DNA of 64,000 nucleotides from Colocasia esculenta (GCA_014218235.1 CM024759.1:6340712-6404711); one strand, 5' to 3'. Numbered from the stretch's first letter, positions 1 through 12,390 are shown. The notes: generated by a model from the letters alone, not told the origin. Translations and numbers: made by a program.

Positions 1-910
1 CTACCCGTGTAACTACAACCTCAACCCAATGGTAGGGTCCCTGGCGTGGTCGTGTTGGACTTTGACTAGTTTCCGGCGTGTCTGAGTCAAAGGAGTTTGT
101 AATATGACGGTTGAATCAATAGGAAAGTCTCGTGACCGGAGCTCGATTGGGCTCGCTAACCTAATCAGGACGTAGGTCCCGAATTTAAGCGGTCGTGGAG
201 ACAAAGGAGTTGGTTGATCTCTCAAATGATTATCAAAAGATTCTAACTGGAATCAATGTTTGGAAAGCCTGAAGTCCAGAATTTAAGCTTGCAGCTGGCG
301 AAGGCTCAAATGAACTCAGTAAGAATGCTTGACTATTTGTGAAAGCACGGTGGGGCAACTTCCCGAAAGGGTGGGCAACAAAAGCCTGATATCAACTTAG
401 GTAATCATGAAGGATGGACCTGGTAGACTACTTGAGCTGGAGATCTGTGGAGCACATCAGATGATCGAAGATCAATCACCATTTTTTTTTTTTTTTGAGA
501 GAGGGTCAGTAAGAGAATGTTAGCAGTGAAAAAATGCATGCTTGTGTGGGCTGCCTATCTAAAATGCAAGTTAGCACCAGAGGAGAATTCTAAAGGCCAA
601 CGAATAACTGAGAGATCGCAAACCCATCATGGTTTTTGTTAAAGGGGAACTCTGGGTTCACGGTCGCCAAGTTGTTCACCTCTGGTGGGGTCCTATGTTA
701 GACATACCTATAACACTCACATGTCGCATGAGTGTTCCGAATTTTGAAGCGTAGCTTGTGCTGAGAACATCTGCAAGACAAATGGATTTGATCTTTATAG
801 TGGATATTCGCAGACTTTTGTCTCTTTTTGTGCTTGCTTGTCTTTTCCTTTGTGTCTTGGTTCCTGCGTTCACAACACTTAGAGGGAAAAACGTTAGTGT
901 AGATCTGCTT
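1..910. other. Non-coding repeat-derived sequence at window edge
   Basis: No credible coding region is seen on either strand. The stretch lies beyond the 3' non-coding tail of Tat element O1. On the minus strand around 667-680 it reads AACTTGGCGACC, which resembles the start of a tRNA primer-binding site just inside a Tat-type LTR, and a similar AACTTGGCG occurs on the minus strand near 33925 in the O1 leader. It may therefore be the 5' end of another minus-strand Tat element, but no matching LTR pair can be found inside the window. A poly-T run is at about 482-496. Confidence 0.4.
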
Positions 911-961
911 TAGCCCCTTGCCTCAACGATGTACCTTTCTTGAGATCTGGTCAAGGGGCTA
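911..961. repeat. Inverted repeat TAGCCCCTTG / CAAGGGGCTA
   Basis: A perfect 10-bp inverted repeat (911-920 and 952-961) with a 31-nt loop follows the AT-rich tail of O1. A related hairpin (arms with AGTCCCTTG and CAAGGGGCT, 43596-43655) lies at the same relative place in O2. Its position past the AT-rich tract suggests a 3'-end or LTR-boundary feature of these Tat elements. Confidence 0.6.
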
Positions 962-1981
962 ATATCTAATTAAAGATGTAAACACGAATTTAAATGACCG
1001 AAGGGAAATATGTACATGCATTTTTTTGTCTTTTCCATTTTTTTTTGGATAGGAAAATAAGTAAAATGTTAGTCTATATACATGGTACTACTAATTTTTT
1101 TGAATTTTTGATTTTTCTAATTTTTTTGGCTTTTGAAATTTTGGGAGAAAATATGTACAGTGTGAAATATATACATCAAAAGACTCTCTTTTTGTTATTT
1201 TTTTGGATTTTTGGATTTTTTTGGATTTTTGGACTCTAAGGCACATATTCATCACATGTTGTAGTGTAGGGTTTACACGATCTACTTAACCACAGAGGCC
1301 AAGAGGGAGGAGGGATGTGTGTGAATTCCTTGATGTTGGACATTGCCCCTAGCCTTCTTGATATTTTCCACTACGGAGAGTCTTATATAATCAAATTGCC
1401 CATAGTGGGAGAAATCGGAAGAAATGTATAGAAAATCATGTAGGACTTTGGTTCAAACTACTTTTTGTTTCCAAACCGACATCTCATATCAAGCAGACTT
1501 GGTCAACCATTGTTTTCAGGGGGATTTTTTTTTTCATTTCTTATTTTATTTCTGGGGTGGAGGCACGTACTTTTTGCTACCTCCTTGAGTTGGTCAACCT
1601 TTTTCTGGGTACGTACTTTTTGCTACCCTTTTTGACCTTTTGGCTCTTCTTTTCCCCTTTGATTTGACATTTTGCCCATTGCTTTCATTAGTTGCCCCTG
1701 TTTTATGGTGACCTTATCTTTTTAAAAGAGAGTGGGTGGTCCCCTACTCGTAGTTTGTTCCGTTTCCAGACATGACCGAGTGGGAAAAGAATAGGGGAAC
1801 TACATTGACCGGATGAGACCGTCTGAGTGTACTTGTGATTTTCTAGCCAAAGGGCAATATCTCAACATCGTGTGGTGTGTGAATAAGCCCTACCTGACTA
1901 GTGGCCACGTGGAAGAATAAAGAAAGTAGACCTACACCTTAACAAGTGATGAATGATCGACTTGACGGACTGACTGACTGA
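962..1981 (-). other. 3' non-coding tail of O1 with AT-rich tract
   Basis: About 1 kb without genes between the integrase stop and the hairpin at 911-961. At 1000-1240 there is a T-rich tract with repeats of the type GGATTTTTGGATTTTTTTGG; O2 has the complementary kind of tract (AAAATCCAAAAAAATTCG type) at 43110-43460, again downstream of integrase. Two near-identical segments with GGCACGTACTTTTTGCTACC occur near 1563-1630. No clear polypurine tract was identified. Confidence 0.55.
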
Positions 1982-2395
1982 CTAAGGGTAGAACTTCTTG
2001 AGGTAGACTGCATTCCAAGGGTGCGTTAGCTCAACTCCCTCGGCATCCACTAACCTATAAGCGTTCCCTGAGTATGCTTCTTTGACAATGAACGGACCTT
2101 CCCAATTTTCTTGCAATTTGCTCCTGGGACCTGGTGCTTTTAAGATTTTACGCTTAAGGACCATCTCACCTACTTCGAACTTTCTCTCAAAAACTCTTTT
2201 GGCATAAAAACGTGCAATTCTCTGACGATAGACTTGTGCATGGTCAGCCGCTATCATTCGCCTTTCATCTAAAAGTTCAAGTTGTGCCAACAAGGCTTCC
2301 CGACGTTGATCAGGATCAAGTTCGGAATCCAATTGAACTCTAAGTGAAGGGACGAAGATCTCATATGGGAGTATCGCATCCGATCCGTACGTCAA
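1982..2395 (-). pseudogene. O1 integrase C-terminal part
   Basis: This 137-codon segment continues the integrase of O1. It contains the post-catalytic region with VLKRKIL, PGPRSKLQENWEGPF and the ending HPWNAVYLKKFYP, matching the same region of O2 at 42138-42320. It is separated from the upstream integrase by an in-frame TGA at about 2423-2425 in the conserved YRTSxxTPTGQTP stretch, where O2 has a sense codon. The frame is otherwise open up to that stop, so a single point mutation accounts for the break. It would form the DNA-contacting C-terminal domain of integrase. No chromodomain is present, as expected for the Tat lineage. Confidence 0.85.
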
Positions 2396-2422
2396 GGCAT
2401 AGGGGGTTTGCCCCGTAGGAGT

Positions 2423-4471
2423 TCAGACCGAGGTGCGATAAGCCCAAAGAGCTTCAACCAAGCGATCTGGCCAGTCGGCATTATTGTGAGATTTGCATGT
2501 TTTCTTTATGATTTTAATGAGAGTTTTATTAGTAGCTTCAGCTTGTCCATTACCTTGTGGATAATATGGTGATGAATGATGCAAGTTAATGCCATATTTA
2601 CCACACATGTCGCGAAGCTCCTGTGAAGTGAATTGCGGTCCGTTGTCGGTGACGATGTCCCGAGGTACCCCGAATCTTGCACGAATGTTGCGCTTGATGA
2701 ACTTGACGACCGTTGAAGCTTTGACTTCTATGAATGCTTCCGCTTCAGCCCACTTCGTGAAGTACTCTGTGGCGGTCAGAATGAAGGATTTCTTCCGGAT
2801 TTCTCCAGTTCTATCCGCAAGGGGACCTACCACATCGAATGCCCACATGGAGAAGGGCCATGGAGCAATAAGGGGATGAAGAGAGGAAGAAGGAGCATGA
2901 ATTTTATCACCGTGTAATTGGCATTTAGCACAGTGACGGACGAAATGGGTGCAATCTTCTTCCATGGTAGGCCAGTAATAGTGTCGTAGCAACTTCTGGG
3001 CAATTGCTCTACCATTGACATGGCCACCACATTCACTAGAGTGAGCAGCTTCAACAATGCTTTCAGATTCGATTTCATCAAGGCAACGGAGATAGACCCC
3101 ATTGAGGGATTTCTTGTAGAGAACGCCACCTATGATCTTGTACCGTTCGGAGACACGGCGAATAGCCCGTCTATCGGCAGAAGTGGCGTAATCCGGGAAG
3201 GATCCATCTTTGAGGTAGTTCTCGATGTCAAAATACCAGGGATGGCCATCATCGAGGTCGATTTCAGGCTCTTTTGAGAGTGCATTGATTTGATGGGAGG
3301 GAGATTGAAGTTGGACAAACCAGGGATCAGTATGAGAAGGGATTCTTAGCCTTTGAACAGAGATGGTTTCGGAGGACCTTTCTAAAGGGATGGGAATGGA
3401 AGAGGCCAGAGAGGCGAGGGAATCTGCTAGGATGTTTTGGGCCCTAGGAGTGTGGACAAGGGTGAGCTTCCTAAACTGCCGGATTACCTTTGCTACCAAC
3501 TCTTGATATGGTTTCAACTTGGGGTCCCGGGTTTGGTACTTGCTGAGAGATTGCCGGAGTATCAATTGCGAATCTCCAATAATCCTTAATTCCTTGACTC
3601 CGAGCAACAACGCCATCTTCAACCCAACTAGGAGAGCCTCATACTCAGCCACATTGTTCGTGGCACGGAAGGTTAATTGGTAGGCGTGCGGGATGACTAC
3701 TCCTTCCGGTGAGAGGAGGACTGCCCCTATTCCACTCCCTTTGGAATTTAAAGCCCCGTCGAAGTAAAGCACCCATGAAGGCTCACCATCGATGATGGCT
3801 CCTAACTCTTCATCGGGAAAGGTTTCGTCGACAGGAGAATACGAAGGTAAGGGGTGATGGGCTAGGTGCTCGGCTATGGCATGCCCCTTGATTGACTTCT
3901 GGTTGAAGTAGGTGATGTCAAATTGATTGAGAAAACTTTGCCACCGCATCAACCGCTCAGTTAGGATGGGCTTCTCTAGCAAGAACCGAATTGGATCCAT
4001 TCGTGCCAGAAGTTTCACTTCATTTGCCAGGAAATAGTACTTCAACTTCTGGACCACCCAGACGACGGCTGCACATGTTCTTTCCATGGCGGTGTACCTC
4101 TTTTCAGCTTCATTGAACAATTTGGATAAGTAGTACACCGCTCTCTCCTTCTTCTCGTCGTCGTATTGGGCCAAAATTGCTCCAGTTGAATCTTCGGTAG
4201 TTGATACATAGAGCAATAAAGGCCGACCCGGGACCGGAGGAGCGAGAACAGGGGGATTGAATAGGTAACTCTTCAACTCATCAAAGGCCTTTTGACATTT
4301 ATCGTTCCAATCAAATTTTGCCTCTCCTTTTAGCATCTCGTAGAAGGGCTTACAACGGATTGAATGCTGGGAAATGAATCTCCTAATGAATTGAAGTCTG
4401 CCAATCAGCCCTCTAACTTCTCTGATGTTCCTAGGAGGAGGCATTCGATTATTGCTTTGGCCTTGTTGGGA
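2423..4471 (-). pseudogene. O1 pol: RT end, RNase H, second RNase H, integrase core
   Basis: About 680 codons, numbered here from the first methionine at 4444. Residues 1-60 are the RT thumb region (RGLIGRLQFIRRF). About 60-160 is the first RNase H (LLLYVS, GAILAQYD, YYLSK, YTAMERTCAAVVW). About 225-350 is a second, archaeal-type RNase H (YFDGALNSKGSGIGAVLL, NNVAEYEAL, IIGDSQL), the mark of the Tat lineage. About 465-520 is the integrase HHCC zinc finger (ECGGHVN, HFVRHCAKCQ). The integrase core shows the catalytic acids in AFDVVGPL, VTDNGPQFTS and GNGQAEATNK. Upstream the frame is cut by insertion of gypsy A at 4477 and continues at 15375. Downstream it ends at an in-frame TGA. Confidence 0.92.
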
Positions 4472-4476
4472 TCAAT
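4472..4476. repeat. Target-site duplication of gypsy A, left copy (TCAAT)
   Basis: TCAAT directly precedes the TGTCACG terminus of element A; the same five bases follow the other end at 15375-15379. Confidence 0.93.
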
Positions 4477-7329
4477 TGTCACGTCCTAATAAATTAAACT
4501 ATTTATCGGAAGTGACAGAATATAACATACATACACGGAAAAGACACGATATCCATTCATAAAAGATAACCTCATAAGTGTCTTATTACAAAAGTTTCCT
4601 CATTTAGATCTCATGAGGAACAAGTCAACAGAAACTTATTACATCACATTTACTATGCTAAACACTATAGAAAACCATCGTAATTAGCTCCTTGTAGGTT
4701 GGTAGTTCACTCAGCACACTATTCCCCTTAAACATTCGTTCCATCTGGATTACCTGAAAAATAGAATTCTGTGAGCTAACTAGCTCAGTAGGATTCAAGT
4801 CTATAATCAAGGAGATCAAGATACAAGGTAAGTGACAAGAAGTTATACATGTAATCATGCTTTTGCAAACTAAACTGAGATTGCTATCTGACACTAGATA
4901 GCAAAGTTATGGAACAATGAACTCAAGATTCAAGGATTCATAGTAACATTCACGAATTGTATTAAACTCATATGAACACACAATAACATGAAATGATGAC
5001 CAATCAAACACTTAATGATGCTATGCCAAACATCCACTAATCCTTTATCGTTCCGCGCGGCCACTTAAACGAATTTGGGTGCTCCTCCCAGGACTAGACT
5101 AGCCCTTATTTGCCAAGCATAAACTCTTAGATTGAGTCCAAGACTCACAATTTGTCATCACCATACTCTTACCTTTGTAATGAATCAAGGAAGTACAAAG
5201 GTTTTACTCAAAGTCACTCAAGGTTTGCACAAGAGAATCAAAGGACTTGATTCCGTCACTGATTTCAGAAATTAACAATTTCACGAGGACAATTTTGTTC
5301 GGAACTTGTAGAAATAACTCAAAGTGACAAGAAGGTTAACTTGACTGGTTTAAATGGTTGTTTTGGTAGTAAAATACATAATCTAAAGGTATACTAACAA
5401 GTAGAACAAAAGAGTATGATTTTCATGAAAGAACGGGGTAAAAACAAGGCTAGAAACAAGGTTTGGTCATGATCTGTCGACAGGCCTTGGTCTGCTGTCG
5501 ACAGGGGCTGCACTGCCAGAGCTGGGTTTTCAGCTCTGTGTGTATCTGTCGACAGACAGCATGGATCTGTCGACAGGTACACTCAGGCTGAAAGTTCTGG
5601 GTTCTGGCCAGGGGTTCCTGTCGACAGGCAGACTTCGTCTGTCGACAGGGGCTGCACTGCCAGAGCTGGGTTTTCAGCTCTGTGTGTATCTGTCGACAGA
5701 CAGCATGGATCTGTCGACAGGTACACTCAGGCTGAAAGTTCTGGGTTCTGGCCAGGGGTTCCTGTCGACAGGCAGACCTTCGTCTGTCGACAGGGGCTGT
5801 GTAAACTGACTGAAGGCTATTCCATTCAACCTCCAATGGTTCTATAAAGTTGCTCTAATGATCCTAACATGATTTGGACCCTAAACAAGTGTGATTTCAG
5901 ATATAGAACTCATGGAAACATGATCTGAAAACTGAAGATCATGGGACTTAATTTACAAGGGTGTTCTAGCTAAAAGTGAACTCAATGAGGATAATTGGAA
6001 GTACTACTTCTTAGAACTCTTTTCTCCTCATCTTTCTATGTGAGTCTTATATGAATTGAACCAACTTAAGAGTCTTACCACCTCTCAACACCTAAAGTTA
6101 GCTAAACATAGAAAACCGTTGAGGTTCTATCTAATCTACACAATAGATTCAACACTTCTAAATTCATTCAAACGAATCAGAGCTAATATCATGTGGTTAC
6201 TATTGACTTAAGAATCAGGTAAGACATGATGTAAGGTTGATTTCTTATCATGTACATATTTCCTAAACCTTGACAACAATATGTTCAATATCAACTTTTC
6301 AGATTTCACAATGGTCTGGGAGAATGGCATGCTTAAAGTTCTTCATACCACTAACCAGAGGATCCAAGGAAAGTAGTAGGAGAACTTGGAAAAGTCAAGA
6401 AAGAATCCTACCTGTTTGATGTGAGGGTGAGATCCTTAACTCAGAAATCCAGAGAAATTATAGAAGGACAATTGCACACTTGATCGTAGAACAAACTCCA
6501 CAGCAATCCTTCTGAGAGAATGAAACCAGAGCTGTCGTGGAGGCCCTTCCAAGTAGAGTTGGCACTCAACTCAACAGCCTAACAGTGGAGTATCCTCTGC
6601 TGCAACACACATACACCTGCTAGAGTGGAGAAAGGTGTATACGAAGGTTGTGGGAGGTTTTTTATAGGCTCAACCATTACCATGCACAGAGCCACGCAAT
6701 GTTACAGGTGTTGGGGTAAAAAACCCCGTTTAACCATCCTTAGCCACCTAACCCATGCATGTTTTGCAAGTTACACCTGGTAATTGAGGTGTTACCATCT
6801 CCAATTTAGGTGCTGGCCTCACCAGACACCTCCACGTAACCCATTGAAATTTACCCAGAAAACCCATTGCGTAATTCCCCCAAAATTCAACTGGCCATTT
6901 GTTTCTTAAAGAAACTTATCCAAACCATATCTGATTGCCATGAAATTTTAACCATAAACTAATATGGTTGTTTTACTAATTGTGGTGATTTTTAATAAAT
7001 TTTTAGATTTTATTTTGTAATAGGTGAAAAATCACCCGAAAAATGGTCGCGTCGATTGTACGTTGAAATCTGTACGTCGAAAAATTCATGAAATTACATA
7101 ATAAATTTCTCCACATTTTTCTGGAATTTATGATGTTCTCGGATTTTTATTTTGACGTCGTTTTCAGAATCGCCCTGTGGAGGCACGCATTTCGAGGTGC
7201 GACACTGGGATAATATTCATTACCCCTAACTATGTCTATCATCTAATTATCACATTTTAATAATAACCTAAGGTATTTTAACTCAATTACTTCTATTTTC
7301 TCATTAATTAAATTTTCTGGGGCGTTACA
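4477..7329 (-). repeat. 3' LTR of gypsy A (2853 bp)
   Basis: Begins TGTCACGTCC and ends GGCGTTACA on the plus strand (TGTAACGCC...GACGTGACA on the coding strand). It is nearly identical to 12518-15374. It contains the palindrome array 5474-5793, a TATA box (minus, 6658-6666), a GGGGTTTTTTACCCC-type hairpin just upstream of it, and an AG|GT double splice-like site near 4752. Short open frames inside it are by-products of the array and carry no recognisable protein. Confidence 0.95.
5474..5793. repeat. Phased palindrome array CTGTCGACAG x10 (3' LTR of A)
   Basis: Ten exact copies start at 5474, 5495, 5546, 5567, 5618, 5639, 5690, 5711, 5762 and 5784. Steps are 21, 51, 21, 51, 21, 51, 21, 51, 22, so pairs 21 bp apart repeat every 72 bp. 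Two pairs plus spacers form a 144-bp tandem repeat. Because each motif is its own reverse complement, each pair can fold as a 10-bp stem with an 11-nt loop. One spacer type also contains the perfect hairpin CAGAGCTG-GGTTTT-CAGCTCTG (5517-5538, 5661-5682). Confidence 0.97.
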
Positions 7330-7342
7330 ACCCTCCCCTACT
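7330..7342 (-). promoter_or_regulatory. Polypurine tract of gypsy A
   Basis: On the minus strand AGTAGGGGAGGGT lies directly against the 3' LTR start TGTAACG. The same AGTAGGGGAGAGT is found at the corresponding place in element B. This is the plus-strand primer for reverse transcription. Confidence 0.9.
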
Positions 7343-7384
7343 AAAAAAAAATTTGGTCCTCCAAATTTAATAACATAAAGATCG

Positions 7385-8107
7385 TTATACTAACCTGAAA
7401 ATAATTCTGGATATTTGTCTTGATGTATCTTCTAGTTCCCATGTGGCCTCCTCTTGTCCTCGCCTGCTCCATTGGATCTTTAATAAGGGAACTTCCTTGC
7501 TTCGAAGTTGTTTGATTTTTCGATCAAGGATCTGCACCGGTCTTTCCTCATATGCCAGATTTTCTTGTATCCCCAGATTTTGGTATTCAATAATATGTTC
7601 CGGATCATACACATATTTCCTCAACATTGACACATGAAAAACATCATGTACGTTAGATAATTGCGGTGGAAGTGCCAGTTGGTACGTCATTTCCCCAACT
7701 CTTTTCAGTATTTCAAACGGTCCAATATATCTTGGACTTAATTTTCCCTTAATACCAAATCTTTTGATTCCTCTCCGGGGTGATACTTTAAGAAACACAT
7801 GTTCTCCTGCTTGGAATTCTAGTTCTCTTCTTCTTTGATCAGCATAGCTTTTCTGGCGATCTTGAGCAGCTTTCATCCGATCTCGTACCAACTTAATAAT
7901 TTCTGTTGTTTCTTGAATCATTTCGGGTCCAAGAATATGTGATTCCTTCAGTTCCACCCAACACAATGGTGATCTACATTGCCTGCCATACAAGGCTTCA
8001 AATGGTGCCATTTGAATAGTTGACTGGTAGCTATTATTGTAGGCAAACTCCATTATTGCTAAATGAGTATTCAGTCGTTTCCAAACTCCAATATGCAGGC
8101 ACGACAC
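7385..8107 (-). pseudogene. Gypsy A pol, integrase end and chromodomain (shifted frame)
   Basis: Continues the gag-pol of A after a 1-bp deletion near 8073: where B reads GACTGGAAC, A reads GACTGAATA and so hits a stop. The real homology starts at about NTHLAIMEF (8070) and covers the end of the integrase core, the basic linker (VSPRRGIKRFGIKGKLSPRYIGPFEIL), and the chromodomain-like tail (RPVQILDRKIKQL, LLKIQW, EEATWELED). The last dozen codons differ from B because of a further 2-bp length change, so the YPELF ending of the chromodomain is lost. The chromodomain is thought to guide integration into heterochromatin. Confidence 0.9.
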
Positions 8108-11100
8108 ATATCTTCAATGATCTGATTTACTCGTTCTGTCTGTCCGTCGGTTTGAGGATGAAAAGCAGTACTAAACTTTAATTTAGTCCCCAATGCATCT
8201 TGTAATTCTCTCCAAAAATGTGAAGTAAATCTTGCATCTCTGTCAGAAATTATGTCTTTTGGAATCCCATGCAATCGGACAATTTCTTTCATGTATAAGG
8301 CTGCTAGAATATTGACGGACCATCTTGTTTTGATTGCCAAGAAATGGGCTGATTTAGTAAGGCGATCAATAATTACCCATATTGCATCGAATCCACTTCG
8401 TGTCTTGGGTAGTCCGACAATGAAATCCATACCAATGCTATCCCATTTCCATTCCGGTATTTCAAGTGGTTTCAACTTTCCTGCCGGTTTCTGGTGTTCG
8501 GCTTTAACCTTCTGACAGGTTAAACATCTTGCTACAAAATCCACAATATCCTTTTTCATGTTACACCACCAAAAATGCTTTTTCAGATCTTGATACATCT
8601 TGACAACTCCTGGGTGAATCGTATAATGTGATCGATGAGCTTCTTCCAAGATTTGCTTCTTGATTTCAGAATTATCTGGTACACATAATCTGTTTCGAAA
8701 CCGAAGATTTCCATGCTCATCTTCATTAAAATCAGATCTGAAAGCCAATTTTTCTCTAGTTTCTGTCAACATAGGATCATTGTTCTGTTGTTCTCTAATT
8801 TGCTTTAGCAAATCTGATTGCACCATCATGTTATCAATTACAACTCTTGTTTCTTGCAGTTTAGTCTTTAAGCTCAATGTAGAAAACTCTTCTAACAACT
8901 TCCATTCCTTTACTTGCAATTGACATACCTTGGTTACAGGATTTCTACTGAGTGCATCGGCCACAGTGTTACCTTTCCCTGGATGATACTCTATTTTGAA
9001 GTCATAATCTTTGATATACTCCATCCATCTTCTTTGTCTCATATTCAATTCTTTCTGAGAGAACAAATATTTGAGACTCTTGTGATCGGAGTACACTATA
9101 AATTGGTTGTCATACAAATAGTGTCTCCAGAGTTTAAGAGCAAAAACTACTGCGGCTAATTCCAAATCATGTACTGGGTAATTCTTCTCATGAGTTTTCA
9201 ATTGCCTAGAGGCATAAGCAATAACCCTTCCTTCCTGCATCAATACACATCCCAGTCCAATACCCGAGGCATCAGTGTAGACTTCAAATATTTTTCCTTC
9301 TACTGGCAAGGCTAAAATTGGTGCGGTGGATAAACATTCCTTTAACAGTTGAAAGGCTTGTTCACAACTTTCATTCCATATAAATGCAGTTCCTTTTCTA
9401 GTTAGCTGTGTAAGTGGTGAAGCAATTCTAGAAAAATCCTTGACAAATCGCCGGTAGTAACTGGCCATGCCTAAAAAGCTTCGTACTTCCGTAAGATTCT
9501 TAGGTTGTTCCCATTTCTGTATAGTTTCTACTTTTGATGAGTCCACCGATAATCCTTCTTTAGAAATGATATGCCCTAGGAACATTACTTGTTTCAACCA
9601 AAACTCACATTTACTGAACTTCGCATATAATTTGTGATCCCGTAATAATTGTAAAGTAATTCGCAAATGTTCTTCATGCTCTTCTATACTCTTAGAGTAG
9701 ATCAATATATCATCTATAAATACAACCACAAATTGATCTAAATAAGATCTGAACACATCATTCATCAGGCGCATAAATGCAGCAGGTGCATTTGTCAATC
9801 CGAATGGCATTACTACAAATTCGTAGTGTCCATACCGTGTTCTAAAAGCCGTTTTATGGATATCCTGCTCCTGAATTCTTAGTTGGTGGTATCCAGATCT
9901 TAAATCAATCTTGGAGAAATAATGTGCTCCAGACAGTTGATCGAATAGATCATCAATTCTTGGAAGTGGATACTTGTTCTTTATAGTCAATTGATTCAAC
10001 TGTCGGTAATCTATGCATAATCTCATAGATCCATCCTTCTTCTTCACAAATAATACTGGAGCACCCCAAGGTGAAGTACTTGGTCGAATAAACCCTTTTT
10101 CTATCAATTCTAATAACTGCCTCTTTAACTCTTTCAACTCTTCCATGGACATTCTGTATGGTGTTCTCGAAATTGGTGTAGCTCCCGGTACCAATTCAAT
10201 TGAGAAATTTACTTCTCTGCTAGGTGGTAAACCAACAAGTTCTTCGGGAAATACATCAGAAAATTCCTTTACCACTGGAATACTTTCCAATCCTGAGATA
10301 TTCTGATTTATCACGGTTACAGAAACTAAATATCCTTGACAACCTTTTTGTACCAATTTACATGCTTTCACCGCTGAGATTATAGGTATTTTCTTTGTGC
10401 GAGGTTCATCAAAAGTTATGGGAGTAATTTCCTTTCCTAGAAAGGTTACTTGCTTTAGTTGACAATCCAAATTTGCATGATACTTAGATAGCCAATCAAT
10501 CCCAAGGATCACATCATAATCCCACATTTCAAGACATATTAGATCACCAGGCAAATTATGGTCCTTGACTAAGATTTGACTATTAGGGTAATATTCCTTA
10601 AGTTTCTTACCCTCACTTAAAGGTGTTGCAACCTCAAGTTGCGTGAGAAGTGGAACTGATTGCACTTCCAAAGACTTAGCAAACTCATAACTGATAAAAG
10701 AATGTGTTGCTCCTGAATCAAATAATACATATGCGGGTCTTGAGTTTACTAGTAATGTACCTTCTATCAGTCCGCCTTCTGGTGGATATTCTGATTCCAC
10801 TTCCTGCACAGCTTGTAGTCTGCCCTGCTTTGCTCGAACATTTGAATTTGTTGGCGCATTTTTAATCATAGGACAATCCAGAATTCGATGTTGAGTGCTT
10901 CCACATTTCAGACATGCACCCAATCTACGCCAACAGTTTTCAGTCTTATGACCACTACGGTGACAATGCTTACATATATCTTTGTTTGCAACCGGAGCCT
11001 TCCCTGCCTTCTTATTTGCTTGCTGAACTTTTGGGGCATTCCCCGCCTCGAACTTCCTCTTACGGTCCGAGGATCCTTCCCCAGACTTTCCCCTGATCTT

Positions 11101-11727
11101 ATCCACAGTATCATTAGCAGCTTCTAGTGCTAAGGCCCTTTTAACCATTTCTGAATATGAGGTAATCAAATGAGGAGTTAGCTGCATAATGAAAACAGGA
11201 CGCAATCCATTCATAAACCTTCTGGCTTTCAATTTTTCTGTCGATATCAAATGAGGGGCATACTTTGACAATCGGGCAAACTGAGCTTCATATTCCGATA
11301 CAGACATTCTGAGTTGTTTTAAATTAGCAAACTCATTAGCTTTCCTTTCTTGAACTACCTCAGAAAAATATTGATCATTAAACAACTCAACAAATTCTTC
11401 CCAATCAACTTGCTTTGGATCTTCCAAAGTAGACTCCACAGTTTCCCACCATGCTCGTGCGTCACGATCTAACTGAAATGTTGCTAAACGTATCTTCTCT
11501 TCTTCAGTACATCGAATTACATTAAAGATTCTTTCCATACCCTTCAGCCAATTCTCCGCCTCATCTGGGTCGGTACTTCCTGCAAATCTTGGAGGATCCA
11601 AACTTCGAAAATCCTTAAAGAGACTTGCTCCATTATGACTATTACTCTTAGCTACATTTCTCATTACTCGCGTCAAATCATGCATTGAATTCTCCATTCT
11701 TTTCCAGTTGGCATCCCCACCATCCAT
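8071..11727 (-). pseudogene. Gypsy A gag-pol: gag, protease, RT, RNase H, integrase (frameshifted)
   Basis: One frame of 1218 codons, starting at the ATG at 11727 by alignment with B (MDGGDAN versus MDSGDAN); an in-frame upstream ATG at 11787 is not conserved in B. Order: retrotransposon gag domain (about 45-170, ending in the ALEAAN helix), two zinc knuckles (CKHCHRSGHKTENC, CLKCGSTQHRILDC), aspartic protease (LFDSGATHSF), RT (LCIDYRQLN, VVFIDDILIYS), RNase H (VYTDASGIG, YPVHDLELAAV), integrase HHCC finger and core (MDFIVGLP, ISDRDARFTS, DGQTERVNQ). The frame ends prematurely after LEFGND through the 1-bp deletion at about 8073. A splice-acceptor-like TTTCAG lies about 20 bp upstream of the ATG, as in B. 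Confidence 0.95.
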
Positions 11728-12042
11728 GACAAGATTTGATAAAAATCTGAAACATCCAATAGAACATACATTAATTTCACAATCCATCCACTAGCATTCA
11801 TCACATAAACATGTTGCAAATCCATAGAATGCACCACTTCATTCATTGATCGATATTTACATCAAAATGTACATTCATGATTAGCAACTAAAACTAATAC
11901 CGTCTTCTACTTCCCACCTTTCCACATTACAAAAACATACTCCTTAAGCCTCTCACTCCCCATACACTTGGGAGTTATGTACATACAACCATCATTTATA
12001 CAAAAAGAGAGGTTACAAAAGATGAGTGGTTTAAGTCTTCTC
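11728..12042 (-). other. Spacer between upstream ORF and gag-pol of A
   Basis: About 315 bp without a conserved ORF. The corresponding spacer in B is 309 bp (47215-47523). Both end in an ATTTCAG or GTTTCAG acceptor-like site about 20 nt before the gag-pol ATG, which would fit a spliced gag-pol mRNA. Confidence 0.5.
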
Positions 12043-12390
12043 CTAGTTTCGGGTCAAATCTATGACAACTTCAGCAGGTTGCGGCTGCTGAACTTCATCA
12101 GCTCCGTGGTATAGCTCCCTTGCCGCATCCGTCATGGCTTCCCAATATCCCTCAAACTGGTGGAGCAACATGTCTTGCCCCAGCTGGAGACTGTCCAACC
12201 TATACATGACTTGGGTCATTACATCTAGTGCGGCACTAGGATTTCCAGCAAGAAATGCACCCGCGGTCAAGTTAAGCACCTCTTCCTTGATCTGGACATG
12301 GGCTTCACGTTGGGTTTGAGCATGTAGCTCTATATCCTGACGGAGCATCTCCAAGGCTGCTATCAACCTTTGCTGAGCACTCATGTCCAT
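12043..12390 (-). CDS. Conserved 115-codon ORF upstream of gag-pol (element A)
   Basis: A small protein encoded between the primer-binding site and gag-pol. It has exactly the same length as its counterpart in B (46867-47214), aligns without gaps, and is about 72% identical by hand count, with mostly conservative changes (I/V, L/M, D/E). The N-terminal 40 residues look like an amphipathic helix or coiled coil (LIAALEMLRQDIELHAQ). The middle part NLTAGAFLAGNPSA and the C-terminal VIDLTRN are unchanged or nearly so. No known domain is recognised and there is no membrane segment. A TTTCAG acceptor-like site directly precedes the ATG in both elements. A possible accessory or regulatory protein; function unknown. 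Confidence 0.75.
   Translation of the reverse strand: MDMSAQQRLIAALEMLRQDIELHAQTQREAHVQIKEEVLNLTAGAFLAGNPSAALDVMTQVMYRLDSLQLGQDMLLHQFEGYWEAMTDAARELYHGADEVQQPQPAEVVIDLTRN

Noticed and set aside
667..680. Definite primer-binding site and LTR border of another Tat element
   Set aside because: AACTTGGCGACC is suggestive only; no LTR partner or tRNA match could be verified by eye.
5394..5836. Open frames rich in LSTD, CRQ and VDR in the LTRs of A, B and C
   Set aside because: They are translations of the CTGTCGACAG array in different frames, appear on both strands, and have no homology beyond the array.
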